In this document: piece by piece, positions 33,116 through 41,360 of the stretch | Position numbering within the stretch: position 1 is the stretch's first letter | How the letters are laid out: the number at the start of each line of letters is the position of its first letter | NCBI RefSeq assembly: GCF_035917235.1 | Contig: NZ_CP108423.1 | Location: 930,001 to 994,000, forward strand | Length of the DNA stretch: 64,000 nt | Reading direction: 5' to 3' | From: Streptomyces sp. NBC_01294 | GTDB taxonomy: Bacteria; Actinomycetota; Actinomycetes; Streptomycetales; Streptomycetaceae | Made by a program: the position numbers and the translations under genes | The notes under the pieces: generated by a model | Told to the model about the DNA's origin: nothing | The model's input: the letters and a program-made list of their open reading frames with translations, nothing else | Databases searched by the model: none

Positions 33116-34402
33116 TCACAGACCGTTGACGCGAGCCATCCGACCGACGACCAGCGGAGTGAAGTCCGCCTGTATCACGCGGGCCGTCCTACGGGTCACC
33201 CGCGAATGCTGACGCCGCACCTGGGCCATCAGCCGGCGGCTGCGCAGGGCCATCTCCAGCTCGAACCGGGTACGCGGGTCCCGCAGGCCGGTTCCGAAGA
33301 GCTTCTCCAGCTGGCGCATGCGGTACCGCACGGTCTGCGGGTGCACGCTCAAGGCCTTGGCCGCCTCGGGGGCGCCGCCGCCCTCCAGCCAGGCGAGCAG
33401 GGTCACCTCCAGCCGCTCGCTCTGGCGGGGGGTCAGATCCGCCAGCGGCCGCAGCCACCGGGCGGCCAGTGCGTGGGCCAGGGGCTCGTCCTGGAGCAGC
33501 AGCAGGGTCGAGAGGTGGTCGTCGACGAAGACGGGCCGGGCCTCCAGGCCCGGGCGGGCGGGCGTCAGCGCGAACAGGCGCAGCGCCCAGCGCAGTGAGG
33601 AGGCCGTGTCCCGGAGGGGTACGGCGTGGCCCACGGCCGCGAACCGCCCGCGCAGCAGGTGTTCCATGGGGGCGCGGGTGTCCGGGTCGGGACTCGGGAC
33701 CAGGAGGCACGGACGGCCCGCGAACACGCCGGTGAGGACGTTGTCGTCCAGTGCGGCGGCGAGCTGGTGCGCCTCGCCGGGCGTGGCCGGCACGATGGCC
33801 CGTACGGCCGGGGGGAGGGGCCAGCCGGCCGCCTCGGCGAGCTCGCTGAGGGAACTCTCGGACGCGGCCCGGTCGTCGGTGAGGGTCTTGAAGAGGTCCT
33901 GGCGGGCTCGGTCGCCCTCGCGGACGCCTTCGTCGCGGCCCTCGTGCGTGACCTCGCAGTCCTCCCTGATCAGGTGTCCCACCTCCTCCCTGGCCACTGC
34001 CCTGACCTCCGTCCCGACGTCCGTCCCGACGTCCGTCCCGACCTCCGCCCGGGCCGCTGCCCCGCGCTCGATCCTGTCCCGGATCTTGCTCTCGATCTTG
34101 CTCTCGACCCTGCTCCGGTCCTCGATGTCGTCCTCGCTCTCCGCTTGGTGCTTGTCCTCGTCCGGTGTCTGTTCCCGGGTTTGCTCCTGGTAGCCGAGGG
34201 CGGTGAGGAGAGCCTCTTCCACCCTCTGACAGAGCAACTCGTCATCAATGGCATCGTTGTCATCGATAAGTGCGGAAAATTCCGGAATTCCATGCAGAAG
34301 CTCCTCCACTATCTCGGCGGCCAGCGCGGGAAGTTCCCTGCGAAGGACGCGGGTCCACTCGCCACGCGGGCGGGACCAGATGCGGTTCAGAAGTTCGCAC
34401 AT
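33116..34402 (-). CDS. PucR/CdaR-type HTH regulator with charged central insertion
   Basis: A 428-residue protein starting at ATG 34402 with GAGGAAA upstream. The C-terminal region carries the PucR-type HTH (LAWLEGGGAPEAAKALSVHP, QTVRYRMRQLEKLFGTGL). Residues about 110-190 are an unusual, strongly charged, probably coiled insertion (EDDIEDRSRVESKIESKIRD, then a VGTDVGTDVGTEV repeat encoded by 12-bp direct repeats near 34013-34043). The N-terminal 90 residues resemble the domain common to Streptomyces regulators of this type. It is divergent from the reductase-NuoF-lipoprotein operon with 454 bp between and is the likely regulator of that operon. The signal is unknown. Confidence 0.82.
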   Translation of the reverse strand: MCELLNRIWSRPRGEWTRVLRRELPALAAEIVEELLHGIPEFSALIDDNDAIDDELLCQRVEEALLTALGYQEQTREQTPDEDKHQAESEDDIEDRSRVESKIESKIRDRIERGAAARAEVGTDVGTDVGTEVRAVAREEVGHLIREDCEVTHEGRDEGVREGDRARQDLFKTLTDDRAASESSLSELAEAAGWPLPPAVRAIVPATPGEAHQLAAALDDNVLTGVFAGRPCLLVPSPDPDTRAPMEHLLRGRFAAVGHAVPLRDTASSLRWALRLFALTPARPGLEARPVFVDDHLSTLLLLQDEPLAHALAARWLRPLADLTPRQSERLEVTLLAWLEGGGAPEAAKALSVHPQTVRYRMRQLEKLFGTGLRDPRTRFELEMALRSRRLMAQVRRQHSRVTRRTARVIQADFTPLVVGRMARVNGL

Positions 34403-34856
34403 CGTTTTCCTCGTTCGTGCCGGGGTGAGGCTTGTCCGGGGAAGAGCGACAAGCCCGCCGAGGTTGCCCCCCGCGCCAACAGCCATGACTGGCACGGGAG
34501 TTGCGGCCCTCGTACTCCCTCCTGGAGAGGTCCGGCCACTTACGGCCCCACGGTTTTGCTTTAATTTTGCCGTCGGGGACGCGTAGGTGACAGGCGACGC
34601 GGTGGCCAGTCGCAACCCCCGCTGGAGGGGAATCTTCCGGTGTAGTTCGGAGCGCCGTAGACGCGGTGCGAGAAATTATCACGTTTCGATAAATCCTGTG
34701 GAGCTGCTGTGCAGCTCCACGATGCTGCTGCACTCCGGCCCCAAGTTCCCTCGGCCGGCGCGGAGTTTCACAGCGCTGCCGGGCACAGAGGACAACGACC
34801 CCCGGGTACCGAGCGCCAGGTGGAGCGCTCGGAGCCCAGGCGCACAGGAGAACTGG
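34403..34856. promoter_or_regulatory. Divergent control region with perfect 10-bp dyad
   Basis: It contains a perfect inverted repeat GTGGAGCTGC-TGT-GCAGCTCCAC at 34698-34720 next to an A/T-rich block (TTTCGATAAATCC) and another A/T-rich block at 34553-34573. It sits between the PucR-like regulator and the operon it probably controls; the dyad is a candidate operator. Confidence 0.55.
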
Positions 34857-35822
34857 ATGCCCCTGCCCCAGCCGCACATGCCCAGCTCGCACCGAGCCCG
34901 CCGCAGAAGCCGTCACGCGGCATCGGCTCCGGCCGCCGGACGGCGGGCCGTCCGGCGACCCTCCCTCCTTCCCACCGCCGGCGGACTGAGTCCCGGCGTA
35001 ATCTGCGCCGCCGGCGCGGCCCTCGTCTCCCTCATCGTGGCCGCCCGCGCGGGCGCCTTGACCCACCTGTGGGACTTCCTCGACTACGGCGCGGGCGTGA
35101 TCTCGCTCGTTTCGCTCACCGCCACCGTCCTGTGGGGGCTGGTGGCCACCGACCGGGTGCTTCTGGGGTCGGGCCACCGACTGCTCGCCCAGGGGGCCCA
35201 CCGGGGCCTGGCCGTGTCGGGGCTGGGTTTCCTGGCCCTGCACATCTGGGTCAAGATCGCAGAGCAGCGGACGACCGCGGCGTCGGCCGTGGTGCCGTTC
35301 ACGGACCTCGAACAACCCGTCCTGATCGGGCTCGGCTCACTGGCCGGATACCTCTTCCTGGCGGTGGCCGTCTCCGGCGCGGTACGCAGCGCGTTCGCCA
35401 CCAAGGGCCGCTCGCTGTGGTGGCGGGCCCTGCACCTCGGGGCGTACCCGGCCTGGGGCGCGTCGCTGGTGCACGGGCTGAAGGCGGGCCGGCCCGCGGA
35501 CGCCTGGGTCACGGTGGCCTACGCACTGTGCCTGATCGGTGTCGCCGGCATCCTGGCGCTCCGGCTCAAGTCCCGTTTGAGCGACGCGCCTTCGCGCCCG
35601 GCCGCTCCCCAGGGCCCGCCGCAGAAACCGGTCGCGGTCTCCCTCCCCCGGCAGAGGCGGGGCACACGTCCGGCCGCGTCCGCGCAGCCGGCTCCGCCGC
35701 CCCTGCCCGACTATCCGCCGCCCCGCCCCGACTACCCGCCGCGTGCCGCCGTGTACGCGCCGAGCCGGGCCGGAAGCGCGTTGGACGGCGAGCAGCTCGC
35801 CACGCCTGAGCGGTGGATGTGA
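34857..35822 (+). CDS. Ferric-reductase-like multi-pass membrane protein
   Basis: A 321-residue protein starting at ATG 34857 after AGGAGA. About six helices span residues 45-235. Two helices carry paired His suitable for heme ligation: HRGLAVSGLGFLALHIWVK and LWWRALHLGAYPAWGASLVH. This is the layout of ferric-reductase-like or cytochrome b-type transmembrane domains. The C-terminal 80 residues are a Pro-rich cytoplasmic tail without FAD or NADPH domains, so electrons must come from a partner. The next gene, a NuoF-ferredoxin fusion, overlaps its stop by 4 bp and is the obvious donor. The heme assignment is inferred from His spacing. Confidence 0.75.
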   Translation: MPLPQPHMPSSHRARRRSRHAASAPAAGRRAVRRPSLLPTAGGLSPGVICAAGAALVSLIVAARAGALTHLWDFLDYGAGVISLVSLTATVLWGLVATDRVLLGSGHRLLAQGAHRGLAVSGLGFLALHIWVKIAEQRTTAASAVVPFTDLEQPVLIGLGSLAGYLFLAVAVSGAVRSAFATKGRSLWWRALHLGAYPAWGASLVHGLKAGRPADAWVTVAYALCLIGVAGILALRLKSRLSDAPSRPAAPQGPPQKPVAVSLPRQRRGTRPAASAQPAPPPLPDYPPPRPDYPPRAAVYAPSRAGSALDGEQLATPERWM

Positions 35823-37267
35823 GCGCCAACCCGCGCCCCAGCCTCGGCTGCGTGGGCGCACCCCGGCTGCTGGCCGGGCTCGACCAGGCCCCCCGGCTGG
35901 ACCGTGTGGGGCATCTGACCACGCACGGCTCGCTTCCCGCGTACCGGCCGGACGAACTCGTCGACCTGGCCGAAAACATCGACCTGCGGGGCCGCGGCGG
36001 AGCCGGCTTCCCCTTCTCCCGGAAACTGCGCGCCGTCATGCGGTCGGCCCGGGCACGCGACGGGATGACCGCCGTCGTCGTCAACGGCAGTGAGGGCGAG
36101 CCGAGTTGCCTGAAGGACAAGGCGCTGCTGCTGCACGCCCCGCACCTGGTGATCGACGGAGCCGTCCTGGCCGCCGCGGCGCTCAACGCCGAGGAGGTCG
36201 TGGTGGCCGTCACCCGGTCGGACGTGGAGCAGTCGGTACGGGAGGCCATCGCGGAACGCGGCCCGGCCGGCGCCCGGGTGCGGGTGGCCCGGCTTCCCGA
36301 GCGCTTCGTCACCGGCGAGGGCACCGCCATGATCAACGGCCTCAACGGCGGGCCGACGCTGCCGTCCGGGCAGAAGGTGCGTACCAGCGAGAGGGGTCTG
36401 GGCGGCGTGCCCACCCTGCTGTCCAACACCGAGACGTTCGCCCAACTCGCCGTCGCCGCACGGCTCGGCGCACTGGACTACCGTACGACCGGCCTGCCGG
36501 CCGAACCGGGCACCGTACTGCTGACCGTCGCCGGCTCCACGGTCGTCGAGACGCCCACCGGGGCCGCGCTGTCCTACATCCTGGATCTGTGCGGCACCGC
36601 TCCCGGCCAGGGCGTCCTGGTCGGCGGCTATCACGGCAAATGGCTCGATCCGGCGTCCGCCCGCGCCGCGGAGGTGTCCCGGCAGTCCCTCGACTCGCTG
36701 GGCGCGCGGCTGGGGGCGGGGGCGGTCCTGCCCTTGCCTGAGGACACCTGCCCGGCCGGCGAGGTGGCACGGGTGACCCGCTGGATGGCGAAGGAGACGG
36801 CCGGCCAGTGCGGCCCCTGCGTACGGGGGCTGCCGGCGCTGGCCGACGTACTCGAGGACGCCATCAGAGGAGGGGGCAGAACCGCCCTGGAAATGCTGGA
36901 GGCGAGGATGAAGGTGGTCCTCGGCCGGGGCGCGTGCAGCCATCCTGACGGCACCTCACGCTTCGTGGCCTCGGCGCTCGCCGTGTTCCCGGACGAGTTC
37001 CGGGACCACGCCCTCGGCAGCGGGTGCGGGCGACGGGTGCTGGGGGCGCTGCCGCTGCCCGAGGACGAGAGTCCGGAGCGGCTGGTGGTCGACTGGACCC
37101 TCTGCAAGGGGCACGGGCTGTGCGTGGACGTCCTGCCCGATGTCGTACGGCTCGACGCGGACGGCTATCCCTCCCAGGCCTCCATGCCCGTACCGGGACA
37201 ACTGCGGCAGAAGGCGCTGCGTGCGGTCCGGCGCTGCCCGGCCCTCGCGCTCCGCATCCAGGACTGA
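35819..37267 (+). CDS. NuoF-like NADH-binding protein fused to a 3Fe-4S-type ferredoxin
   Basis: A 482-residue cytoplasmic protein. GTG 35819 overlaps the previous stop; GTG 35813 is an alternative. It matches the 51-kDa (NuoF) subunit fold: IDLRGRGGAGFPFSRKL, VVVNGSEGEPSCLKDKALLL and LLSNTETFAQLA are FMN/NADH-site segments. The iron-sulfur motif is altered: the usual CxxCxxC reads AGQCGPC, so the first Cys is Ala, with a fourth ligand in GACSHPDG. The C-terminal 60 residues form a small ferredoxin with CKGHGLC and a later RRCPALAL, the three-Cys pattern of 3Fe-4S ferredoxins. It probably oxidises NAD(P)H and passes electrons to the membrane protein encoded upstream. Confidence 0.82.
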   Translation: MSANPRPSLGCVGAPRLLAGLDQAPRLDRVGHLTTHGSLPAYRPDELVDLAENIDLRGRGGAGFPFSRKLRAVMRSARARDGMTAVVVNGSEGEPSCLKDKALLLHAPHLVIDGAVLAAAALNAEEVVVAVTRSDVEQSVREAIAERGPAGARVRVARLPERFVTGEGTAMINGLNGGPTLPSGQKVRTSERGLGGVPTLLSNTETFAQLAVAARLGALDYRTTGLPAEPGTVLLTVAGSTVVETPTGAALSYILDLCGTAPGQGVLVGGYHGKWLDPASARAAEVSRQSLDSLGARLGAGAVLPLPEDTCPAGEVARVTRWMAKETAGQCGPCVRGLPALADVLEDAIRGGGRTALEMLEARMKVVLGRGACSHPDGTSRFVASALAVFPDEFRDHALGSGCGRRVLGALPLPEDESPERLVVDWTLCKGHGLCVDVLPDVVRLDADGYPSQASMPVPGQLRQKALRAVRRCPALALRIQD

Positions 37268-37394
37268 ACCATTGCGCCGGGTTCAATCTTGGCGCGATCT
37301 GACAAATTCCCAGGGATATTCACTTCCGCCGCCCCGGGCCCCGTATCAATTACTTGGGACACGAAAACGCGGAACCGAACCTGAAGGAGAGATC

Positions 37395-38399
37395 GTGAAG
37401 AGAATGCGTCGTGAGATATTCGCCGGGTCGGCGGTCGCGGTACTGATGATGACCGCCGCATGCGGCACCGCCGATAATTCGGCGGGAAAGGGAAATTCCG
37501 TCCAACCGGTGGGCGACAGCAAACAGGTCGGGTCCGCCTACGACGGCGCATACGGAAGCGGAAGCGGATCCGGCGCGGTCCCGGCGGGCGAGGCCGGCAA
37601 GAACGGCCCGGCCGGCGAGCTGAAGGTGCGGGAGAGCCCGGAGTTGGGCGCGACGGTCACCGACAGCGCGGGCTTCACGCTCTACCGGTTCGACAAGGAC
37701 ACGCCCAAGCCCCCCAAGTCCAACTGCGAGGGGGACTGTGCCACGACCTGGCCCGTCGTGTCCGCGGATGATGTTTCCGCAGGTGAGGGAATCGACGCGA
37801 CCCTCCTCGGCGCCGTCGAACGGGCCGACGGCACCCGGCAGCTGACGGTCGCGGGATGGCCCGTCTACCGCTACGCGAAGGACACCAAGGCGGGCGACAC
37901 GCTCGGCGAGGGCGTCGGTGGAACCTGGCACGTGCTGGGCCCCGACGGGAAGCCCGCCGCCCCGGGCGGGAAGCCGGCCGCCGATCCCGGCAAGAGCGGG
38001 GCGGACGAAGCGGAGGGGGCCGACAAGGCCGGGCAGGGCGCCGAGCTCACCGTCGACCAGAACGCCGAGCTCGGTCCCATCATCACGGATGCGGAGGGCC
38101 GGACGCTTTACCGATTCGACAAGGACAGCGCCTGGCCGATGAAGGTCACCTGTGTCGGCGCCTGCGCGGAAACCTGGAAGCCGGCCGCGCCCGTCGACAA
38201 GGAAAAGGTGAATGGAATCGCTGCCGAATTGGTGGGCAAGGTCAAGCGGCCCGACGGTACGGAACAATTGACGATCGACTGCTGGCCGGTTTATACGTTC
38301 ACCGGCGACAAGGCGGCCGGAGACATCAGCGGGCACAACAAGCAGGGCCTCTGGTTCGCCGTCACCGACAAGGGCAAGAAGGCGAAGGCGGCCGGCTAG
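37395..38399 (+). CDS. SCO0930-like lipoprotein with two secreted repeats
   Basis: A 334-residue lipoprotein starting at GTG 37395 after AAGGAGAG. The signal peptide ends in the lipobox MTAAC (Cys about residue 23). The mature part has two copies of a repeat of about 120 residues: each begins with a TLYRFDKD segment, contains CEGDCATTWP or CVGACAETWK, and closes with GWPVYRYAKD...GTWHVL or CWPVYTFTGD...GLWFAV. This is the lipoprotein repeat of unknown function found singly or in tandem in Streptomyces. It sits outside the membrane, 128 bp after the NuoF-like gene, and could accept electrons from the membrane reductase. That link is inference. Confidence 0.82.
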   Translation: MKRMRREIFAGSAVAVLMMTAACGTADNSAGKGNSVQPVGDSKQVGSAYDGAYGSGSGSGAVPAGEAGKNGPAGELKVRESPELGATVTDSAGFTLYRFDKDTPKPPKSNCEGDCATTWPVVSADDVSAGEGIDATLLGAVERADGTRQLTVAGWPVYRYAKDTKAGDTLGEGVGGTWHVLGPDGKPAAPGGKPAADPGKSGADEAEGADKAGQGAELTVDQNAELGPIITDAEGRTLYRFDKDSAWPMKVTCVGACAETWKPAAPVDKEKVNGIAAELVGKVKRPDGTEQLTIDCWPVYTFTGDKAAGDISGHNKQGLWFAVTDKGKKAKAAG

Positions 38400-38517
38400 G
38401 ACGACGCCGGACCACCGCCCGAACACCCCACTCCCGCCCCGCCCTCCCCCTCCTCGCCTCACCCCTCGTCCCCTTCCCCCCTCTCACCTTCTCTTCACCC
38501 TCCCCTCCCCCATGCGC

Positions 38518-38550
38518 GTGGTGCCCGGGCCCTCCCCTCCCGGGCACCAC
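38518..38550 (+). terminator. Hairpin terminator
   Basis: A perfect 12-bp stem (GTGGTGCCCGGG with CCCGGGCACCAC) and a 9-nt loop, between the two-repeat lipoprotein gene and the small lipoprotein gene. It follows a C/T-rich stretch. Confidence 0.8.
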
Positions 38551-38582
38551 GACCCCCGTCCCGATCAGCCAGTGAGGTCGCC

Positions 38583-39068
38583 ATGCCGTTCACCGACCGC
38601 CACACCCGGCGGATCCGTCCGTCGCTCGCGGCCGTCGCCGCGGTGTGCGTCGCCGCGCTGCTGTGCGGAGGCTGCGCAGGAAAGACCGAGGAGGCCCAGG
38701 AAACCCAGGAGGCCGGGAAGACCGAGAAGGCGGGGAAGGCCGCGGAGGCAGCGGGGCCCCCCTCCTCCTCGATCGAGGAGATCGCGACGGCCATCGGCTG
38801 CACCGCCGAAGTGAGCGTGGAGGCCGAGGAGTTGCGGCAGGGCGGATGCGAGACCGGGCAGGGCCCGTACCGCATGGCCACCTTCGCCGCCGATACGGGA
38901 CTGCGCTCCTGGCTGACCGAGGCCCAGACGTACGGCGGCCTCTACCTGGTCGGGGACCGCTGGGTCGTCACCGCCCAGACGACGGAGGCCCTGACGGCCC
39001 TGCGCGAGCGGCTCGGGGGTTCCCTCGAGACCGGTGCCGCCCACGGCGAGCACGCCGCCCATTCCTGA
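38583..39068 (+). CDS. Small lipoprotein of unknown function
   Basis: A 161-residue protein with an N-terminal signal and a lipobox-like LLCGGC. After the Cys there is an acidic/basic low-complexity spacer (EEAQETQEAGKTEKAGKAAE), then a domain of about 95 residues that looks structured (EIATAIGCTAEVSVEAEELR, then GLYLVGDRWVVTAQTTEAL). It ends with a His-rich tail (HGEHAAHS). The domain looks like a substrate-free binding module often annotated only as hypothetical in Streptomyces. It begins 33 bp after a terminator, so it is probably transcribed on its own. Confidence 0.7.
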   Translation: MPFTDRHTRRIRPSLAAVAAVCVAALLCGGCAGKTEEAQETQEAGKTEKAGKAAEAAGPPSSSIEEIATAIGCTAEVSVEAEELRQGGCETGQGPYRMATFAADTGLRSWLTEAQTYGGLYLVGDRWVVTAQTTEALTALRERLGGSLETGAAHGEHAAHS

Positions 39069-39243
39069 ACCCCGGGGCCGAACCTCCCTCTTGGCAGGCA
39101 AGGCCGACTGCGGCGTGTCGGCCAGCTGTCCGTTTTCGGCTCGTTCGTGAGGAGCAGACGGCACGGCCCTTCGGGATGATTCGGCCCGGCCCGGCGTACA
39201 ACAAGGTGGAGGCGTAAGCGACTTCACCGAAAGGAACGGCTCA

Positions 39244-40818
39244 GTGCGCCTGAAACGCTTCGCACCGCTGCTCGCCGCCGCCGGACTCATCGCCACCACC
39301 GTGCCCCTGCTGACCGCGACGCAGGTCTCCGCCGCCCCGGTGGCGGACCACCTGAAGCAGAAACCCGCCTGGCACCGCTGCAGCTCCGAGCAGCCGGCCG
39401 CGTACGAGTGCGCGACGCTCAAGGTCCCGCTCGACTACCGGCGCCCCGACGGGCGCACGATCGACCTCGCCATATCCCGGCTGAAGAGCGATAACCCCGC
39501 CAAGCGGCACGGCGCCATGCTGTTCAACCCCGGCGGCCCGGGCGGTTCCGGACTGGACCTGCCCCTGCTGATGAACGAGGCGATGCCCAAGGACGTACGC
39601 GACCAGTACGACCTCATCGGCTTCGACCCGCGCGGCGTCGGCGCCAGCAGCCCGATCAGCTGCGGCATGGACGACGCCGAGCAGAACTTCGACCGGCCGT
39701 ACCGCCCGGAGACCTTCGCCTCCGACGTGACGTGGGCGCGCACCATCGCCGAGAAGTGCCGCGAGAAGTCCGGTGCGGTCCTGCCGTACATCACCACCCG
39801 CAACACGGCGCGCGACATGGACACCATCCGTGCGGTGCTGGGCGAGCGGAAGATCTCGTACGTGGGCTACTCGTACGGGACCTACCTCGGCGCGGTGTAC
39901 TCGCAGATGTTCCCGGAGCGCACGGACCGCTTCGTGCTCGACAGCGGTGTGGACCCGCAGAAGATCTGGCGCGGCATGATCCAGGTGTGGGCCACGGAGG
40001 CCGAACCCGCCTTCGCGCGGTGGACGCAGTGGGCGGCGGAGCGGTCCACCGAGTACCAGCTGGGCGACACCCCGAAGGCCGTGTCCGACACGTTCTGGGG
40101 GCTGGTGGAGCGCGCCGACCGCGAGCCGATCGACTTCGAGGGGCAGAAGGTCGACGGCGACCTCATCCGGACCGCCCGCGGGGTGTTCTTCTACCCGTCG
40201 CAGGCCACCCCGCTGATCGTGGCCCTCAAGGCCGCGGCCGAGGGCAAGCCGGTTCCCCCGGGCGTGGACCCGGCGGAGCTGAAGCGGCTGCTCGCCGGCG
40301 GCCGGGCGGCCGAGCCCGCCACGGACAACGGCACCGCCGCCTTCTGGGCCGTGGTGTGCGGAGACACCGGCAACTGGCCCCGCTACACCGAGCAGTACGA
40401 GCGGGACGCGGCGAAGGACAAGATCAAGTACCCGCTGTACGGGGACTTCGCGTCCAACATCAAGCCGTGCGCCTTCTGGGACCGGCCGGTCGAGTCGGCC
40501 ACGCCGATGCACAAGAGGGCGAACGTGCTGACCGTGCAGAACGAGTGGGACTCGCAGACCCCGCTCTCCAGCGGCCAGGGCCTGCACCGCGCGCTCAAGG
40601 GCTCGCGGATGGTGCTGGCGGCCGGCGGTGAGGGCCACGGGGTGTACCTCTTCGACCCCGGCTCCTGCGCCAACGCCCCGGTCAACTCGTACCTGGCCAC
40701 GGGCCGGCTGCCCGCCGAGGACGTGACCTGCCAGAACCCGCCGGCCGGCGCCGGGCGCCTCGATTCCGTGCCGCCGTCGAAGCCGCTGCCGTTCCCCGGC
40801 GGCCCCGGGCGGTTCTGA
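39244..40818 (+). CDS. Secreted tripeptidyl-aminopeptidase-like alpha/beta hydrolase
   Basis: A 524-residue protein starting at GTG 39244 with AAAGGAAC upstream. A signal peptide ends near VSAAPVADH. The mature enzyme belongs to the S33 alpha/beta hydrolases of the Streptomyces Tap/SlpD type: NPGGPGGSGLDL forms the oxyanion-hole region, VGYSYGTYLGAVY holds the nucleophile Ser, and the C-terminal TAP-like domain ends with VLTVQNEWDSQTPL (Asp) and GEGHGVYL (His). It cleaves short peptides from the N-terminus of exported proteins or hydrolyses related amides. Residues 30-55 (WHRCSS...YECATLKVPLDY) match the usual N-terminal start of this family. Confidence 0.9.
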   Translation: MRLKRFAPLLAAAGLIATTVPLLTATQVSAAPVADHLKQKPAWHRCSSEQPAAYECATLKVPLDYRRPDGRTIDLAISRLKSDNPAKRHGAMLFNPGGPGGSGLDLPLLMNEAMPKDVRDQYDLIGFDPRGVGASSPISCGMDDAEQNFDRPYRPETFASDVTWARTIAEKCREKSGAVLPYITTRNTARDMDTIRAVLGERKISYVGYSYGTYLGAVYSQMFPERTDRFVLDSGVDPQKIWRGMIQVWATEAEPAFARWTQWAAERSTEYQLGDTPKAVSDTFWGLVERADREPIDFEGQKVDGDLIRTARGVFFYPSQATPLIVALKAAAEGKPVPPGVDPAELKRLLAGGRAAEPATDNGTAAFWAVVCGDTGNWPRYTEQYERDAAKDKIKYPLYGDFASNIKPCAFWDRPVESATPMHKRANVLTVQNEWDSQTPLSSGQGLHRALKGSRMVLAAGGEGHGVYLFDPGSCANAPVNSYLATGRLPAEDVTCQNPPAGAGRLDSVPPSKPLPFPGGPGRF

Positions 40819-40837
40819 CACACCGTTCTGAACGCGC

Positions 40838-41290
40838 CTAGCCCGTGAGGGACGCCTCCGCGGCCGCCTTGATACGGCGGCCGAAGTCGGGGGCGTCCTT
40901 GCGGGCTGCGCTCAGCGCGAGGCCGACGAGCAGTTTGCCGAGGCCGTGGCCTTCGAGGGTGTTCTGGATCCGGACCCGGGTGCGGTCGCCGGGAAGGGCT
41001 TCGAAATCGTAGCCGCCCTCGGCCGTGACGAGGTTCCTGCTCTGCTCCGTCCAGCGGATCAGGTGTGGCGGATCGAAGCCGACGATGCGGAACTCACGGC
41101 CCGTCTTCATCCCGGCGTCCTTGACCGTGCTGCGGAAGACCGTGCCGAGGGCCGTGGGGCCGTCCGGGGTCTTGGTGATCTGCTGGACGCGCGGGCTGAA
41201 CTCGGGGTCGTGGCGCCCGTCGGCGAGGTAGGCGAAGACCTGATCCAACGGCCGGTCGATCTCGACGCTCGCCTCGAACTTTCCGGACAT
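40838..41290 (-). CDS. SRPBCC (START-like) family protein
   Basis: A 150-residue protein starting at ATG 41290 with GAGGAGCG upstream. The helix-grip fold is visible in EASVEIDRPLDQVFAYLADG, FRSTVKDAGMKTGREFRIVG and the C-terminal long helix. These proteins bind a hydrophobic ligand. It is 70 bp downstream of the MFS transporter gene on the same strand, so it may be cotranscribed. The specific ligand is unknown. Confidence 0.82.
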   Translation of the reverse strand: MSGKFEASVEIDRPLDQVFAYLADGRHDPEFSPRVQQITKTPDGPTALGTVFRSTVKDAGMKTGREFRIVGFDPPHLIRWTEQSRNLVTAEGGYDFEALPGDRTRVRIQNTLEGHGLGKLLVGLALSAARKDAPDFGRRIKAAAEASLTG

Positions 41291-41360
41291 GTCCGCTCCT
41301 CGGTGCGACTCCCTGTGATCCTGATCCACTCCCTCTGATTCACGATCCCAGAGCGGCACC

